Part shown: positions 50,726 to 61,931 of the stretch, piece by piece | How the letters are laid out: every line of letters starts with the position of its first letter | Numbering within the stretch: position 1 is the first letter of the stretch | Assembly (NCBI RefSeq): GCF_020379485.1 | Contig: NC_063438.1 | Coordinates: 1,054,001 to 1,118,000 of the forward strand | Origin: Brassica napus | Lineage: Eukaryota > Streptophyta > Magnoliopsida > Brassicales > Brassicaceae | Length of the DNA stretch: 64,000 nt | Direction: 5' to 3' | Notes under the pieces: model-generated | Told to the model about the DNA's origin: nothing | The model's input: the letters and a program-made list of their open reading frames with translations, nothing else | The model's database searches: none | Position numbers and translations under genes: made by a program

Positions 50726-52321
50726 CTAGACGTAACCAGCTTTGAGCTTTGGAGTTTTCTGTTTGACGAAGAAGGCAGATAGAACGCTCTTGGTCCTCAC
50801 AGGTGCTTGGATGATCTCTCGTCGTGGGTTGTCAAATGACTTGTGTCCCGTCATGAGTTTTGGAGCTTCCATATCCTGAGGAACAACAAACCAACATACA
50901 TCATCTAGCACAGCTTACTAGTCCGCGATATATGTTTCATGTAGACTTTACCTTCTGGGCAACACTGTATGTCTGCCTTGTGATGGAGGATGTTCCAGGA
51001 ACACCTGAGACCTGAGAACCTCCAACCAAAGGCTTAATGTTCTCTTCATCACCTGCATGTGTTTCAATGTATCATCAAATGACCCCAAATCACTTCGTAA
51101 TTAGAAGAAATGCTATGTTTAATTCATTATCAACTCCCTGGCTCTCATACCTAAAAGATGGAACACTCCAGATGTCTTTGCAAAAGCTTTTGAATCTTTG
51201 GAGCTGCACAATAGGTAAATGTTAGATGACTAGTTATCAAACAGTACTAAAACTGCTGTTTGTGGGCTCTACCTTGATGCAACAGTGGTTGTTCCTTTCA
51301 GTGTCGACTTAGTCTCTGAGCCGCCTAAATGCCATGAGAGTGATTTCGATGCAGGAGCATCTAAGTGAATCAACCAAAACATTACTTAAAACCGTTTCAA
51401 TATCTCACACCAACTAGAATACCAAGCTCAAAGATGCTGACAGTACACACCTGAAGGTTGAAGACGGCTGATAGCTTGAGAATGATTCTGTCTTGACTCA
51501 GATCGTCTCAGCGGACTAAAGTGTACCCGCTTGTTAACAGAATCTAACAACATCCAAATAAAAAAACACTCAGATTTTGAACATTAGAATCTCACCAACA
51601 GCAAAAGAAAAAAACTCTTACTTGGTAGAATGTAATGCTTGTGATGCAATGGGATAACAGCCAATAGCTGCTGCTGTCTAAGACCTTCTTTGTCAATATA
51701 AGTCCGGCAAGTAAGCAGTTGCTAACAAAAAAACAAAAAAAACACACAAACCTTAAGAACGTCTGTCTACAAAAGGGGTTAAATTAACAATCTCGTTTAC
51801 CTGACTAACACAAGAAGCTCTCATCTCCATAGTCAATACATCACAACTCTGCTGATCAAAGAGATCAGTAAGCTTAGAAGCAACAGTTCCCAAATGATCA
51901 ACAGCATTCACCAGAGCCTTCACAGTATAGTCCTTTAAATTGTCCAACACCCTAAAACAGAAACAGAGTACATGCACTAACAAATAATCCTTTCAAAGCT
52001 GTGTTAGTAGCTGAAGGAGATGGTTCAAAAAACATACATTTGCTTTTGCTCGCTGTGGAGATAAGACTTCTCACAGTAATCAGCAGCCGAGTAAAGCTGA
52101 GGCCTCAAGTTCTTGAGCTCCTGTTTAAATAACAAGAGATCATAGATCCAAGAGTATACAAGGAAGATGATGGATCTAATCAAACAGAGAAGCAAAGAAT
52201 GATTAGAGATTGAAGAAGAAGAAGGAACCTGCAAGGCCTTGACGAAGCTCTTGCTGCGTTCCATGGAAGCCTCGTCGAAGGTCATCGCTGGATTCTCCGT
52301 CACCGAAGCTTCCGTCTCCAT
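50726..52321 (-). CDS. ABIL1: ABI-1-like 1, SCAR/WAVE complex subunit
   Basis: Plant Abi subunit of the SCAR/WAVE complex, which activates ARP2/3-driven actin assembly at the cell cortex. Nine exons: 52229-52321, 52038-52120, 51801-51951, 51622-51721, 51451-51543, 51273-51360, 51151-51203, 50952-51052 and 50726-50875, giving 303 aa; the Arabidopsis protein is about 298. Residues 1-130 form the conserved helical Abi region (SFVKALQELKNLRPQLYSAA, then EKSYLHSEQKQMVLDNLKDY). A conserved HHKHYILP block and a Ser-rich linker follow. The C-terminal block SVLSAFFVKQKTPKLKAGYV is well conserved. It is the likely counterpart of At2g46225 and fits the gene order. Confidence 0.95.
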
Positions 52322-52472
52322 TTCGAGATACGATCAGATGGAATAATAATAAAATGGTTTTGAGTAGAAATTACGGTTACGTAGTGATGCGATGGACTGT
52401 TATCAAAATGTTAGTTCGGAGATTGTGATGTGAGGTTAGAGCTTTCTGGTGAGAGACTGCTCAGCTAACTCT

Positions 52473-52507
52473 TGAGAGAGAGAGGAGAGAGGAGAGAGGA
52501 GAGAGGT
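52473..52507. repeat. GA-rich microsatellite in the ABIL1 upstream region
   Basis: A run of GAGAGAG/GAGAGAGG units. GA/CT tracts near plant transcription starts are common, so it may lie in the promoter or 5' UTR. Confidence 0.85.
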
Positions 52508-52599
52508 GAGTGAAGTAGAAGCGATTCCAAGGACTCCCTATGCCATTTTCTTTTCTCAAACGAATATAGAAAACGACTTCGGGAAAGACGCACTATGCT

Positions 52600-53100
52600 G
52601 CTTTTACTACTACTATTTTTATTTATTTATTATTTTTGTCGGTTATTTATTATTTTATTTTAATAATACTATAATATTCCTAGTGATTAGATTTTTAGTC
52701 CTATTGATTTAATTTTAGTTTGGTTTCTTGGCTAATATTTGTGCTGATTAACGGATTAGTTTGATGATTATTTTATCTACTACTATTTTATTTATTATTT
52801 TTGTCGGTTAATTATTAATTTATTTTAATACTATAAACTTCCGAGTTCAGACTAATACTATTATAATATTCCTATTGATTAGATTTTTAATCCTGTTTAT
52901 TTAATTTTAGTTTTGTTTCTTGGCTAATATTTGTGCTGATTTAACGGATTAGTTTGATGATTATTTTATCTACTACTATTTTATTTATTATTTTTGTCGG
53001 TTATTTATTAATTTATATTTTAATATAAGCTTTTTAATCTAATTTATCTATTTTTTTAGTTTGGTTTCTCGGCTAATATTTGTCCTGATCAACGGATTAG
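52600..53100 (+). repeat. AT-rich minisatellite, about three copies
   Basis: The blocks TTATTTTTGTCGGTTA (near 52630, 52796 and 52988) and GGCTAATATTTG (near 52730, 52922 and 53070) repeat together with spacings of roughly 150-190 bp, so copies vary in length. Non-coding. Confidence 0.75.
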
Positions 53101-54061
53101 TTTAAACTGTAATCAATACAATCAATTAAAACAAACAAAAACATCATAAATTGAAATTAATTCTTTTGTCAAATGTACATTAAACATTTTAATTTTGTAA
53201 TGCTAGAAGATAGTAGGCGTACTAGAGATGTTAAAAAAGAAGAAGAGTTTCACATGTCTTGTATAGGTTTTTAATGCGGTAGTTGATATGAACACATTAA
53301 ATGATTATATGTATTTATTTATGGTGAGGTTTCTATGCAAGCATTTAATTAACCACAACTTAAATTGGAGGTGGATCTAGGGCCTGAAAATGACGGAAAC
53401 AACCTTGTAAAAAAAAGACTAGTCAACGGGACTTGAATTGAATGAAACCGTCGTCAAGTTGCGCATTAAGTAACGCTGGGGTCAGCATTGGCCAGCTTTG
53501 CAGCCTGAGATCCCCACACCTGTGTATTAGCTGTCCTAAACGGACCTGCCCCGACGTGCACGTGCTTTGGCCCATTAGAATCATTGGCCCCAAACTTTTT
53601 ATCTCTTTTCCTAATCATTTTTGCCATCTAAATTTCAATGATTCAGGTTGCATTACATCATTGCAAAAATAGCTGACTTGTAGTTTGTGGTTTCTTCTAA
53701 TAATGTTGGTGGTTATGTGACAACTAGAGTATATCTATATAAAAATGTACAAATTGTTAATAGTAGTCACAAGAATTTTTTTAAACCAACTTCAAATTGC
53801 AGCAATCCATCAAAGTTTAAGATACATGCAAAAAGAAACCAAAACTGATAGTAGCAGTCATGTAATAAAAATAGTAGATAGTTAAGCTTATCTATCAATA
53901 CTTTGTTTATTTATTATTCATTTATGCATCATTTTATTGAGTTTATTTCATTATTCGTCATCTATATTACACACGCCAAACTCTACTCCCACCCGTATTT
54001 GAACTCTATCTATAACCACACAAGGAACTCTATATACACAAGCTACATTACATACACAATA
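53101..54061. other. Intergenic, ABIL1 to DUF2358
   Basis: Mostly AT-rich. A more GC-rich patch at 53430-53600, with an open frame at 53442-53672, shows no recognisable domain. Probably includes the DUF2358 3' UTR on its right. Confidence 0.45.
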
Positions 54062-54894
54062 CTAATATGTTTCCAACCATGATGATGAAAAATACGTTGG
54101 CTTCGGTGTGGTGCCGCAGCTAATGGCTTCAACAAGCTCCTTAACATTGAGCATTTGAAACTTTGGAGGTGAGTTAACGGCGATATTATCAACTTTGTGT
54201 TCATAAATCTTCCCGTTCTTATCGAATTTATACTCTGAAGTGCCATCAAACCGACCACGAGTCTGCCAAGGACCACGAGGGATACCGTGAACAGTCCATC
54301 GAATCATCAGAGTGTTCTCCGTGGGTTGCCAAATACTAACAATGTCGATGCAGAGTGCTTTGAAGAAGATCCTTCCGTGGAAACGTAACGCCCATAATAT
54401 TGATTTGTAGTTATCAATTCCCGTGAAAGTGTTGATAGGGTCTCTCAACACAATATCATCCCTGTGAAAATTGGACAATGAGAGATAAAGCAGAACATAT
54501 CAAACAAACAGCATAAAGCTAATGAACGGGAGACCAGCATGACCATGTAAGAAAATTAAACGAGAATCTCTAAAATTAACCTGTAGATGTCAAAGTTGGG
54601 CTCCTTGTAGAACAAGGAAGGGAGCTCCTCTCTGAGACACCGAACCGCGTGACCCATGTTCACGTAGTAGTTCTGCTTATTTTCTTCTTTTTTTGTACTA
54701 ATCTCGCAGTCTTCTTTCACCGGAGCTGAGAACTTCACGTACAATCTTGATTTTTGATTCTTCACACCAGACAAATCTCTAGCTGAAACCGTAACCTTTC
54801 TTCTCATAAACACATGTCTCACACTCGAACTCGAACCGGGGAAGCTTCTTGCTGAGACGGTGGGTATCTCCGGAGAACGGACAAGGAATGCCAT
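54062..54894 (-). CDS. Plastid-targeted DUF2358 protein
   Basis: Predicted chloroplast protein with a DUF2358 (NTF2-like fold) domain of unknown biochemical role; the likely counterpart of At2g46220. Two exons: 54581-54894 and 54062-54461, giving 237 aa in frame. The N terminus is Ser/Arg-rich and poor in acids (MAFLVRSPEIPTVSARSFPG), as expected of a transit peptide. The conserved part runs from MGHAVRCLREELPSLFYKEP through IYRDDIVLRDPINTFTGIDN and IWQPTENTLMIRWTVHGIPR to the C terminus SSWLETY. It is the intact member of a local pair; a broken copy of exon 1 with its upstream flank lies at 60662-61240. Confidence 0.9.
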
Positions 54895-56196
54895 CGGGGG
54901 AAATGGAGACTGAAGATTAAACTAGAGCAAACATGGTTTCAGTAATCATATTTTCTTGGAGAGAAGCCAATAAAAAAAAGAAGCCAGAAAAGGATTTGCA
55001 GAGGAATATGCGGATACATAGATTTGGAAGAAGACGAGAAGGCGCGACGCGAGGATAGGCCAGGAAAATTCTCTAAGGATAACTTTGATCGGACTTGTCA
55101 ACTTCAACGATAAAGACAGTCGAAATTTTTGAAAATGAACACATACAATTGAATTTTTTTTATGACGGTCCATTAATGGTTAGGCCTTCACGTTTCTAGT
55201 ATAGCCCATTATGGAAATGCACCAATTATAAATTGTTGACTACCTATATATAGTAGTAAGTTGTAACATTGAAGATTTTTATAGGGGAAAAATTTCACAT
55301 TGTAGTTTAATATTATGCAACTATTTCAAAGATTTCATTAAAAAAATAAATTAAATATCTATTTTCTAAAAATTGTAATTACTAATGATATAAGAGTGTT
55401 AGTAATAACATTAAAGAGTGTTTTCATGATATAATTGATTGCTAACCTTTTTACTAGTACAAATTGTAGTAAATATTATTCAAAATATATAAAATATAAT
55501 TACAAAAATAACAACAGTTATTACTAACTTAATAAGCAAAATAGACCAGAGAAAATTTAAACATGTTAAATTAGAATTATATAAATATACATAAACATAT
55601 GTATATATGTATGTATGTAAACTTCAGTTGCCAAATATAACTAAATTATATAATAAATTTATTCAAATAATGTAAATAGAAATAATAAATTTTATTTAAA
55701 TATTGAATAACAAATAAATAGTTGTATATAATTGCTGATAATATTTATTAATTAACTAAAAGTAAATGTTGGACAATTTCTATGTTTCAAAAGTTGATAA
55801 ATTTCTTTAATTATTCTTAAAATAACGTAGACAACTGAAGAAAATACTAACTCAAGTCAACTCAAACGCTAATACATGCAATTTTCTATGATGTTGATTT
55901 AACATTTGATTTATTGATTTTGTAAAGCAGATAATAACTCAACCTTACCATATTGTAATTCAATCACAAACTCACAAAATTTGGTAACATTTCTGATTAA
56001 TACCCTTAATTCAAGCTAAATCAATTCTAAAGCATGTTACCAATCAAAGTCAAGTGATTTCATAGTCACTGATTTTACATTTAATTAATTTTAAATAATA
56101 ATTATAGATTCGGTACAGAAATTGGTACAATACAAAACCGGTTTAGTACAAACAATTTGGCAGTTAGGGGGACAGTGAGCTTAACCGGTCCAAAAG
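54895..56196. other. Spacer of duplication unit A
   Basis: Upstream flank of DUF2358 and AT-rich sequence. Stretches near 55070-55330 and 56060-56190 match unit B (61080-61320 and 61804-61920), showing that the spacer was duplicated along with the genes. Confidence 0.6.
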
Positions 56197-56292
56197 TCAT
56201 GATGAGATGATGATAACTCTCATTCCCTTATGCTCTTCACATCTTTTACGTCCCTTAACCGGAGATCTCTCACAGACCAATCCATCACACAC

Positions 56293-56953
56293 TTTTTTTT
56301 TTTTTATTATACAGAGATATCCTGATCCTACAGAAGTGATTCAGACTAGTCACGTGTTGCCACGTGTCGGTTCTCTGTCCCTGACGATGCCGAAATGTTA
56401 ATTCCCCAGTAGCCGGCAGAGCCGTGTTTAGAAGCTTTTGAAAAAGACATTCGCCTAGGGCTCCCAAATTTTGTAGAAATTTTAGGGCTCCAAATTACAA
56501 AAAAAAAATATTTTTACATGGTAGTTAACATATTTTATTAGTTAGATTTTTATTTTTATTTGAATTTAAATTAGATTTCTGTTTAAAGTAACTAGGTTTG
56601 TAATTATTTTTGCTATATTTTAAATAAAACTATAAAGATTCTACTTCCAAAAAAATTGTAAATATTTGATCACATTGGTCTTTTTTTTATATGCTATTAG
56701 TTAGATTTATTTTATATATTTATAAGAATTTGATAAAAAAATTATAATATTTTCAATATATAGTTTATTATAGTTAATTTAAATGCTAAGATTTACATTT
56801 TTGACAGCTACCAACATTTCAATTAAAAATTTATATCTTTGTATTTATATTACAAATTCATACTTTTTGTTCATGATTTAAAATTTTATTTTATAAAATT
56901 TTGGTGAAGAAAATTTAGAAAACGTTTATGTAATAATTCAAAACTTTTGAGTG

Positions 56954-57001
<48 letters not shown>

Positions 57002-57100
57002 TATATCATGTAAAATATATTTTTGAACTCGGCTCGGACCTCCGAAAACCTTTGCACGGTACTGGTAGCCGAGATTCGAATACAGGTGGCGGTATTTATC
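56293..57100 (-). mobile_element. Poly(A)-tailed retroposon-like insert in ET copy A
   Basis: About 800 bp absent from copy B. Read on the minus strand it ends in an A run (13 T on the plus strand at 56293-56305). Near its 5' side it has TATTCGAATCTCGG, reminiscent of a tRNA-type B box. No coding capacity and no clear target duplication; about 11 bp of the ET gene appear to be lost at the site. A SINE-like or truncated LINE-like element are both possible. Confidence 0.5.
56955..56997. repeat. (TA)n microsatellite
   Basis: About 40 bases of alternating T and A inside the retroposon-like insert. Confidence 0.95.
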
Positions 57101-57479
57101 ACGTCACTTGTGTTCTTGCCACCACCGGATGAATATTCTCTTTTTCTTTGTGTTGCCAACACCTTTTGCTTCCTCTAGGAGAGCTTCTTGTGCAAGGCAC
57201 ACCGTTCTTTGTTGTAGCTTCACAGAAGCGAGGAGGCGAAGCTTCTTCAGGTTTCTCGTCTTTGACGGTTTTCTCACGGTCAGTCCGGTTAAGAAGAAAG
57301 AGGAAAGCGTTGGTCCTCATGCCTTTATGATCCTCACACCGTTTTCTTCCTGGAACAGGTCTCTTACTGCAAGGCTCCATGTTTGGTAAGATCACTCCAC
57401 ATGTGGTAACATCAGTGTCTTTGTGTTTGTAATCTTGTCTCTCGGGCTGTTGTTTAATCGCCGTCTTGTACCGATTCAT

Positions 57480-58585
57480 ATCAACATTATTGATTAAGCT
57501 AATTTGGCATTAACAATGGTATTTGGGTCTAACTTTTTTTGTTATGCAATAATATTTGTCAAACAAAAAGCTTGAATCCTGTGTTGATGGGTCTTCTAGG
57601 AGATTTTCATCGCCTGTAAATTTAGCTCGAATTTGTGCAATACGATGCCTAGCTTTGCGTCATGGAAAATAGCATCTTAATATCTTCTTTCCAATTAGTT
57701 TTTTTTTCTCACGTTGGAACTAATAATACCATTGCTCGTTTGTCGAGATCTAGAGCTATTCTTAATTTCTTATGTTGTGTAACCAACACTACCGTCACGG
57801 ACACACGGATTGGCTGCCTCGAGGGGCAACAGTGGATTTAGACGGATAAAGAGGCTGCATTGGCCGTAAAATTTTGACATCAACACACACACGCATAATT
57901 ACCAATTACAATTGGAACTATCAGTATGGTTCTATCTTGAAACGGACATACGAGCGATGCTCATTCAGTCAAATTTGTTTTTGACATACAATAATTTCAA
58001 AGTTTGATCATTCGGACAAATTAAAATCCACCGGAACATATATTAATGAATTGTAGGTCTCGTTTCATTCTCAAACAGTTGCACGTAGCGAGTCTTGCAA
58101 ATGGAATCCATAAATAATGTGATTATGAGTTACGAGCCCACCACCTTTTATGTTTTAGTATCACAGTAAAAATAGAACCAATTAAAATTGGTAATATTAA
58201 AAGTCTAATGTTCGGCTTCAAAATGGGCTTGAAAAGAAGAAAATATTAAGAGCAGTAGTATCCCTAAAACTCACATTGTAATTTCTTAATTATTTTTTTA
58301 TTTTTTTTTATTTAATTAAAAAAAATTAAAAAACGCACCAATTACAGGCCGTCAATATTGGTGGAACCCGCGAACAGTGCAAAGAACCAACAACAATCTA
58401 TCCTTATCTAAGACTTTTCAGACCGGGTTTTATGTTTTGTGTGGGGTCCAAGGGTTAAAAACCCCTTTAATATCCTGCTATAATTGTGCCCTAACTGGTA
58501 TATAATAATTCTTTCTCTTGTGTACTTGTCAGCCGCATAACCTAAAAAGAAAATCTACGTTTCTGCTACCTTATCAAAAGGTCCA
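57480..58585. other. Intergenic, upstream of the SKP1-like gene
   Basis: No gene is supported. A TATATAATAA box at about 58499-58508, 78 bp before the SKP1-like start codon, is a plausible core promoter. An A/T homopolymer-rich stretch lies at 58285-58335. Confidence 0.5.
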
Positions 58586-60183
58586 ATGGCGGTGGATGAT
58601 GATTCTAATAACAGTAATACAGTCAAGTGTATTTGCAGTGATAAGAAGGCTGTAGAAGTTGATCGCAAGACATGGGAGTTGTTCAATAAGATGGTTCCAA
58701 TGGAAGGATTCCATAGGATACCTGAGCCGGTGGAGATGTACTTCGTGAGAAGCACAGCCTTCAAGAAGATTTTAACATACTGCGTGAGGATCAGTGATGG
58801 CACTTGCTCGGAGAGGTGGATGTATGACGAGCTCCTACACGGCGAAAGCTTGATCGGTCTCTTCCACCTTGTCGGGACGGCTGATTTTCTGAATTTTGAG
58901 TCACTGGACGCTTTTATCCTCCACTATGTGGAAGACAAATCAGAAGAAGAGATATCTTATATGGTACGCAATGAAGAACTCAAGTCTCTCCTCAAAATTA
59001 TCAAGGTATTTTTAATTTTTTTTTAATTCAGATTATGTGTGATTGAGAACTCAATTACTATATATCTTTTTTTTTGTGTGTGTAGTTTGCTCGTTTTTAT
59101 CTGAAAAATCCCGAGAAGCTGTTCTCTGCGGTGCTCCCCCTTGTAAAGAAACCACAAGAAGAGTTCTCCCAGATGATTGTCAACAAAGATTTGCCTAGTT
59201 TGATCAAGTTGATCAAGGTTCGTCCTCCTTGATCTTTAATCCTCAATAAATTGTACTATCTAAGTCCTCTCTCTCTCTCTCTCTCTCTCTAATTTCATTC
59301 TTAATTACTTTTAAGGTGGCTGAGTACATTGGTTATGAGAATGTGCGCAAAGCTGCACGCAACCATATCCTCTCTAAGTCAAGTAACCAACTTTCCCATG
59401 AAATCCATAGCCAAAACCTCAAGTCTCTCATCAAAATTTTCAAGGTCAGTCTGACTTGAATATTTTGATTGTTTTTTTTATATATATATTGATTATGGCT
59501 TTAACTGGTGGAATCAAAATAAATGAATACAACATTATGCGAATGATTTTCTTTGTATTCTATCTATCTAATTATTTGTGGAATTAGTAATACTCTGATT
59601 CACCCTCTCTCTCTCTCTTTCTTCAATAGGTGGCCAAAGCTGAGAAACTTCAGCCACTCCAAGACATGGTGGTCCAATATGTCGACTCGAAATCAAAAAA
59701 GGAACTGGTCCAGATGGTTAGCACCGAATTATCTTGCAGAAGGTTCGACTTGTTGAACGAGTCCGAGTATCTGCGTAGGGGCACTATTGGATCAGAAGAA
59801 CTCTTTCGCGCCATCTACACATTTATCCCAGACAAAGAAGCAGACGAAGGAGAAGAAGCAGAAGAAGAAGAAGAAGAAGAAGAGGACGAAGAAGAAGAGG
59901 ACGAGGAAGACGACGACGACGATACGTTGATGAATCAAATTTCCATCGATGAAGCTACCTATCAAGTTCCCATATATGACGGCGGTAGCAAGAAGGTTAG
60001 TGCGTGATCCTTATTTCTACTGCTTCTCTACGTTTCAATAATGTATATTAAAACTTGGCTTTTTCTTATATTCAGAAGGAAGAATGCAAAACCAAGACTA
60101 GCAAGTTGAAGTTGGTACCATGCATAAGTAAGAAGCCAAGGACAACAAAGTTTAACTTGAAGAAGGATCTCTCTGATATTTAA
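58586..60183 (+). CDS. SKP1/BTB-like protein with repeated SKP1-type modules
   Basis: Divergent SKP1-like (BTB/POZ-fold) protein; SKP1 links F-box proteins to cullin 1 in SCF ubiquitin ligases, but this role is unproven here. Five exons: 58586-59005, 59086-59217, 59316-59444, 59630-59995 and 60076-60183, giving 384 aa. The N terminus KCICSDKKAVEVDRKTWELF resembles the SKP1 start. A module of about 44 residues then recurs, each ending near a LxSL(I/L)K(I/L)(I/F)K motif. Copies end exon 1 and form exons 2 and 3 entirely, all phase 0, with a further copy opening exon 4. A long Glu/Asp run (about 263-285) precedes a basic tail. It is not part of the Arabidopsis block order and sits between the two duplication units. 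Confidence 0.72.
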
Positions 60184-60254
60184 TCTCATTATTTATGATC
60201 CTTCATTTTAACTTAAATGTCCTTTCTAGAAAGAAAAATAAACGAGAATCTTTA

Positions 60255-60658
60255 GGAGTGTTAGTGAGAATTAGATTTACTATGATTGTTAGAATTTATA
60301 GAATTTAGTGTTATTGGTTTACACATTCTCACATTCTCATTAAATTTAGTGTTATTAGTTTCCTGATTTAGTAATTCTATACACAATCTTTTGTTATTCA
60401 AAAAATCTAGATTTTAATGATTCTTTAAAGCTATTAAAGTTGGGGTTATTGGGAGTTGTATTCTTCAGCATTTAACTCATAACATAAGATTTTGAAAATA
60501 TTATTTATATACCTTAGATTCTTAGAATCATTATATCAATGTATTTTCATAGAATTTCACAGTATACAAAACTTTCTATAATTCTTTCCAAATTTAATAA
60601 ATCTCTCAATTTTCAAAATCAACAAATTCTATATAAATATTACTCTCACTAACACCCC
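60255..60658. mobile_element. Tourist-like MITE (PIF/Harbinger type)
   Basis: A 404-bp non-coding element starting GGAGTGTTAGTGAGA and ending TCTCACTAACACCCC, an inverted terminal pair of about 15 bp. It is flanked on both sides by TTA (60252-60254 and 60659-60661), the usual target duplication of this superfamily. It abuts the broken DUF2358 copy exactly. Confidence 0.82.
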
Positions 60659-60661
60659 TTA

Positions 60662-60909
60662 AATGTCAAGGTTGGGCTCCTTGTAGAACAAGGAAGGAAG
60701 CTCCTCTCTGAGACATCTAACGGCGTGACCCATATTCACGTAGTAGTTCTGATTATTTTCTTCTTTCTTTGTACTAATCTCGCAGTCTTCTCTAGCTGAA
60801 ACCGTAACCATCCTCTTCGTAAACTCATATGTCTTACACTCGAACTCGAACCGGAGAAGATTCTTGTCGATACGTTGGGTATCTCCGGCGAGCGGACAAG
60901 GAATGCCAT
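60662..60909 (-). pseudogene. Broken copy of DUF2358 exon 1
   Basis: Matches exon 1 of the intact gene at 54581-54894, including the start MAFLVRSPEIPN and the far end of the exon (GLTLTF-side sequence next to the MITE). It lacks an internal stretch, is frameshifted, and has no exon 2. The upstream flank to about 61320 is also duplicated. Confidence 0.88.
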
Positions 60910-61604
60910 CGGGGAAAATGAAGAAGCGGGAAGGAGACTGAAGATTAAACTAGGGCCAACGTGGCTTATGTGGTCATATTTTCTCGGAGAGAACCAAAAG
61001 AAAAGTTGCCAGAAGAGTATTTGCAGAGGAATAAGACGAGAAGGCGCGACGCGAGGATAGGCCAGCAAAATTCTCTAAGGATAACCATTCTCAGACTTGT
61101 CGACTTCAACGATAAAGACCGTCGAAATTTCTGAAAAGCAACACAAATTTGAAAATCATATAATGGTTTAGGCCTTCAAGTTTCTAGTATAGCCCATAAC
61201 GGAAATGCACCAATAAGAAATTGTGGACTAGTTGTAACATAACACTAGAGATTTGAAAAAGGGAAAATTCCACGTTGTAGTTTTAATATTGTGCAACTAA
61301 TTTCATAGATTTCATAATTTTAGAAAATAAAAATTCCACATTGTAAGTTTTAATACTATGCAACTATTTTCACAGATTTCATTAATATAAAATTTTATCA
61401 TGGCATTTATAATATACACACTAGCACTATTACAAATTTGACTCGGGATTATTATGATATAGAGGCAAACTAAAATAACCACGTATCATTTGTATAATTG
61501 TGGAAGTGATCGATGATAGTTTGTGCGTGCTCTGTATCACAATTCTCTTTACAACAATAAAACCAATTTTTTTTAAAAAAAAACTAATATTACAGTCTAA
61601 AATC

Positions 61605-61643
<39 letters not shown>

Positions 61644-61931
61644 ACTATAATCACTTTCTACAGCTTTATAGTTACTGTGTTAAAATTTTTGAAAATAACT
61701 ATACAAGAATAATATCCAAAATTAAAATTATAAAATATACTATTTAAAATTTAAATAAAACAAATTCAAAGTTATAGTTGTTACCAATATAGATTTGATA
61801 GTGATTTCATATAGTCACTGATTTTACATTTAAATAATTCTAAATAATAATTAATTCCGTACAGAAATTGGTACAACAAACAAATAAAACCAGTTTAGTA
61901 CAAACAATTCCAGTTAGTGGCGAGCTTTAAC
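60910..61931. other. Spacer of duplication unit B
   Basis: Parallels 54895-56196 with indels, including CCTTCA(A/C)GTTTCTAGTATAG and GTACAGAAATTGGTACAA blocks. A (TA)n run lies at about 61609-61639. No gene is seen. Confidence 0.6.

Larger units (their letters stand above)
56197..57479 (-). pseudogene. ET-like gene, truncated and interrupted copy A
   Basis: Fragment of an EFFECTOR OF TRANSCRIPTION-like gene; ET proteins are plant regulators with Cys/His zinc-binding repeats. The repeat form here is C-x9-C-x10-C-x2-H. Visible on the minus strand are one repeat with CGVILPNMEPC and KRCEDH, and one with CEATTKNGVPC and KRCWQH (57130-57400). The reading then hits a stop near 57099, where an insert begins. 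The last repeat (CERSPVKGRKRCEEH) is stranded beyond the insert at 56205-56270. Similarity to copy B ends near 57440, so the 5' part is gone. It cannot make the full protein. Confidence 0.78.

Noticed and set aside
61500..61712. Open frame rich in Tyr-Ile repeats
   Set aside because: It is the translation of a (TA)n microsatellite.
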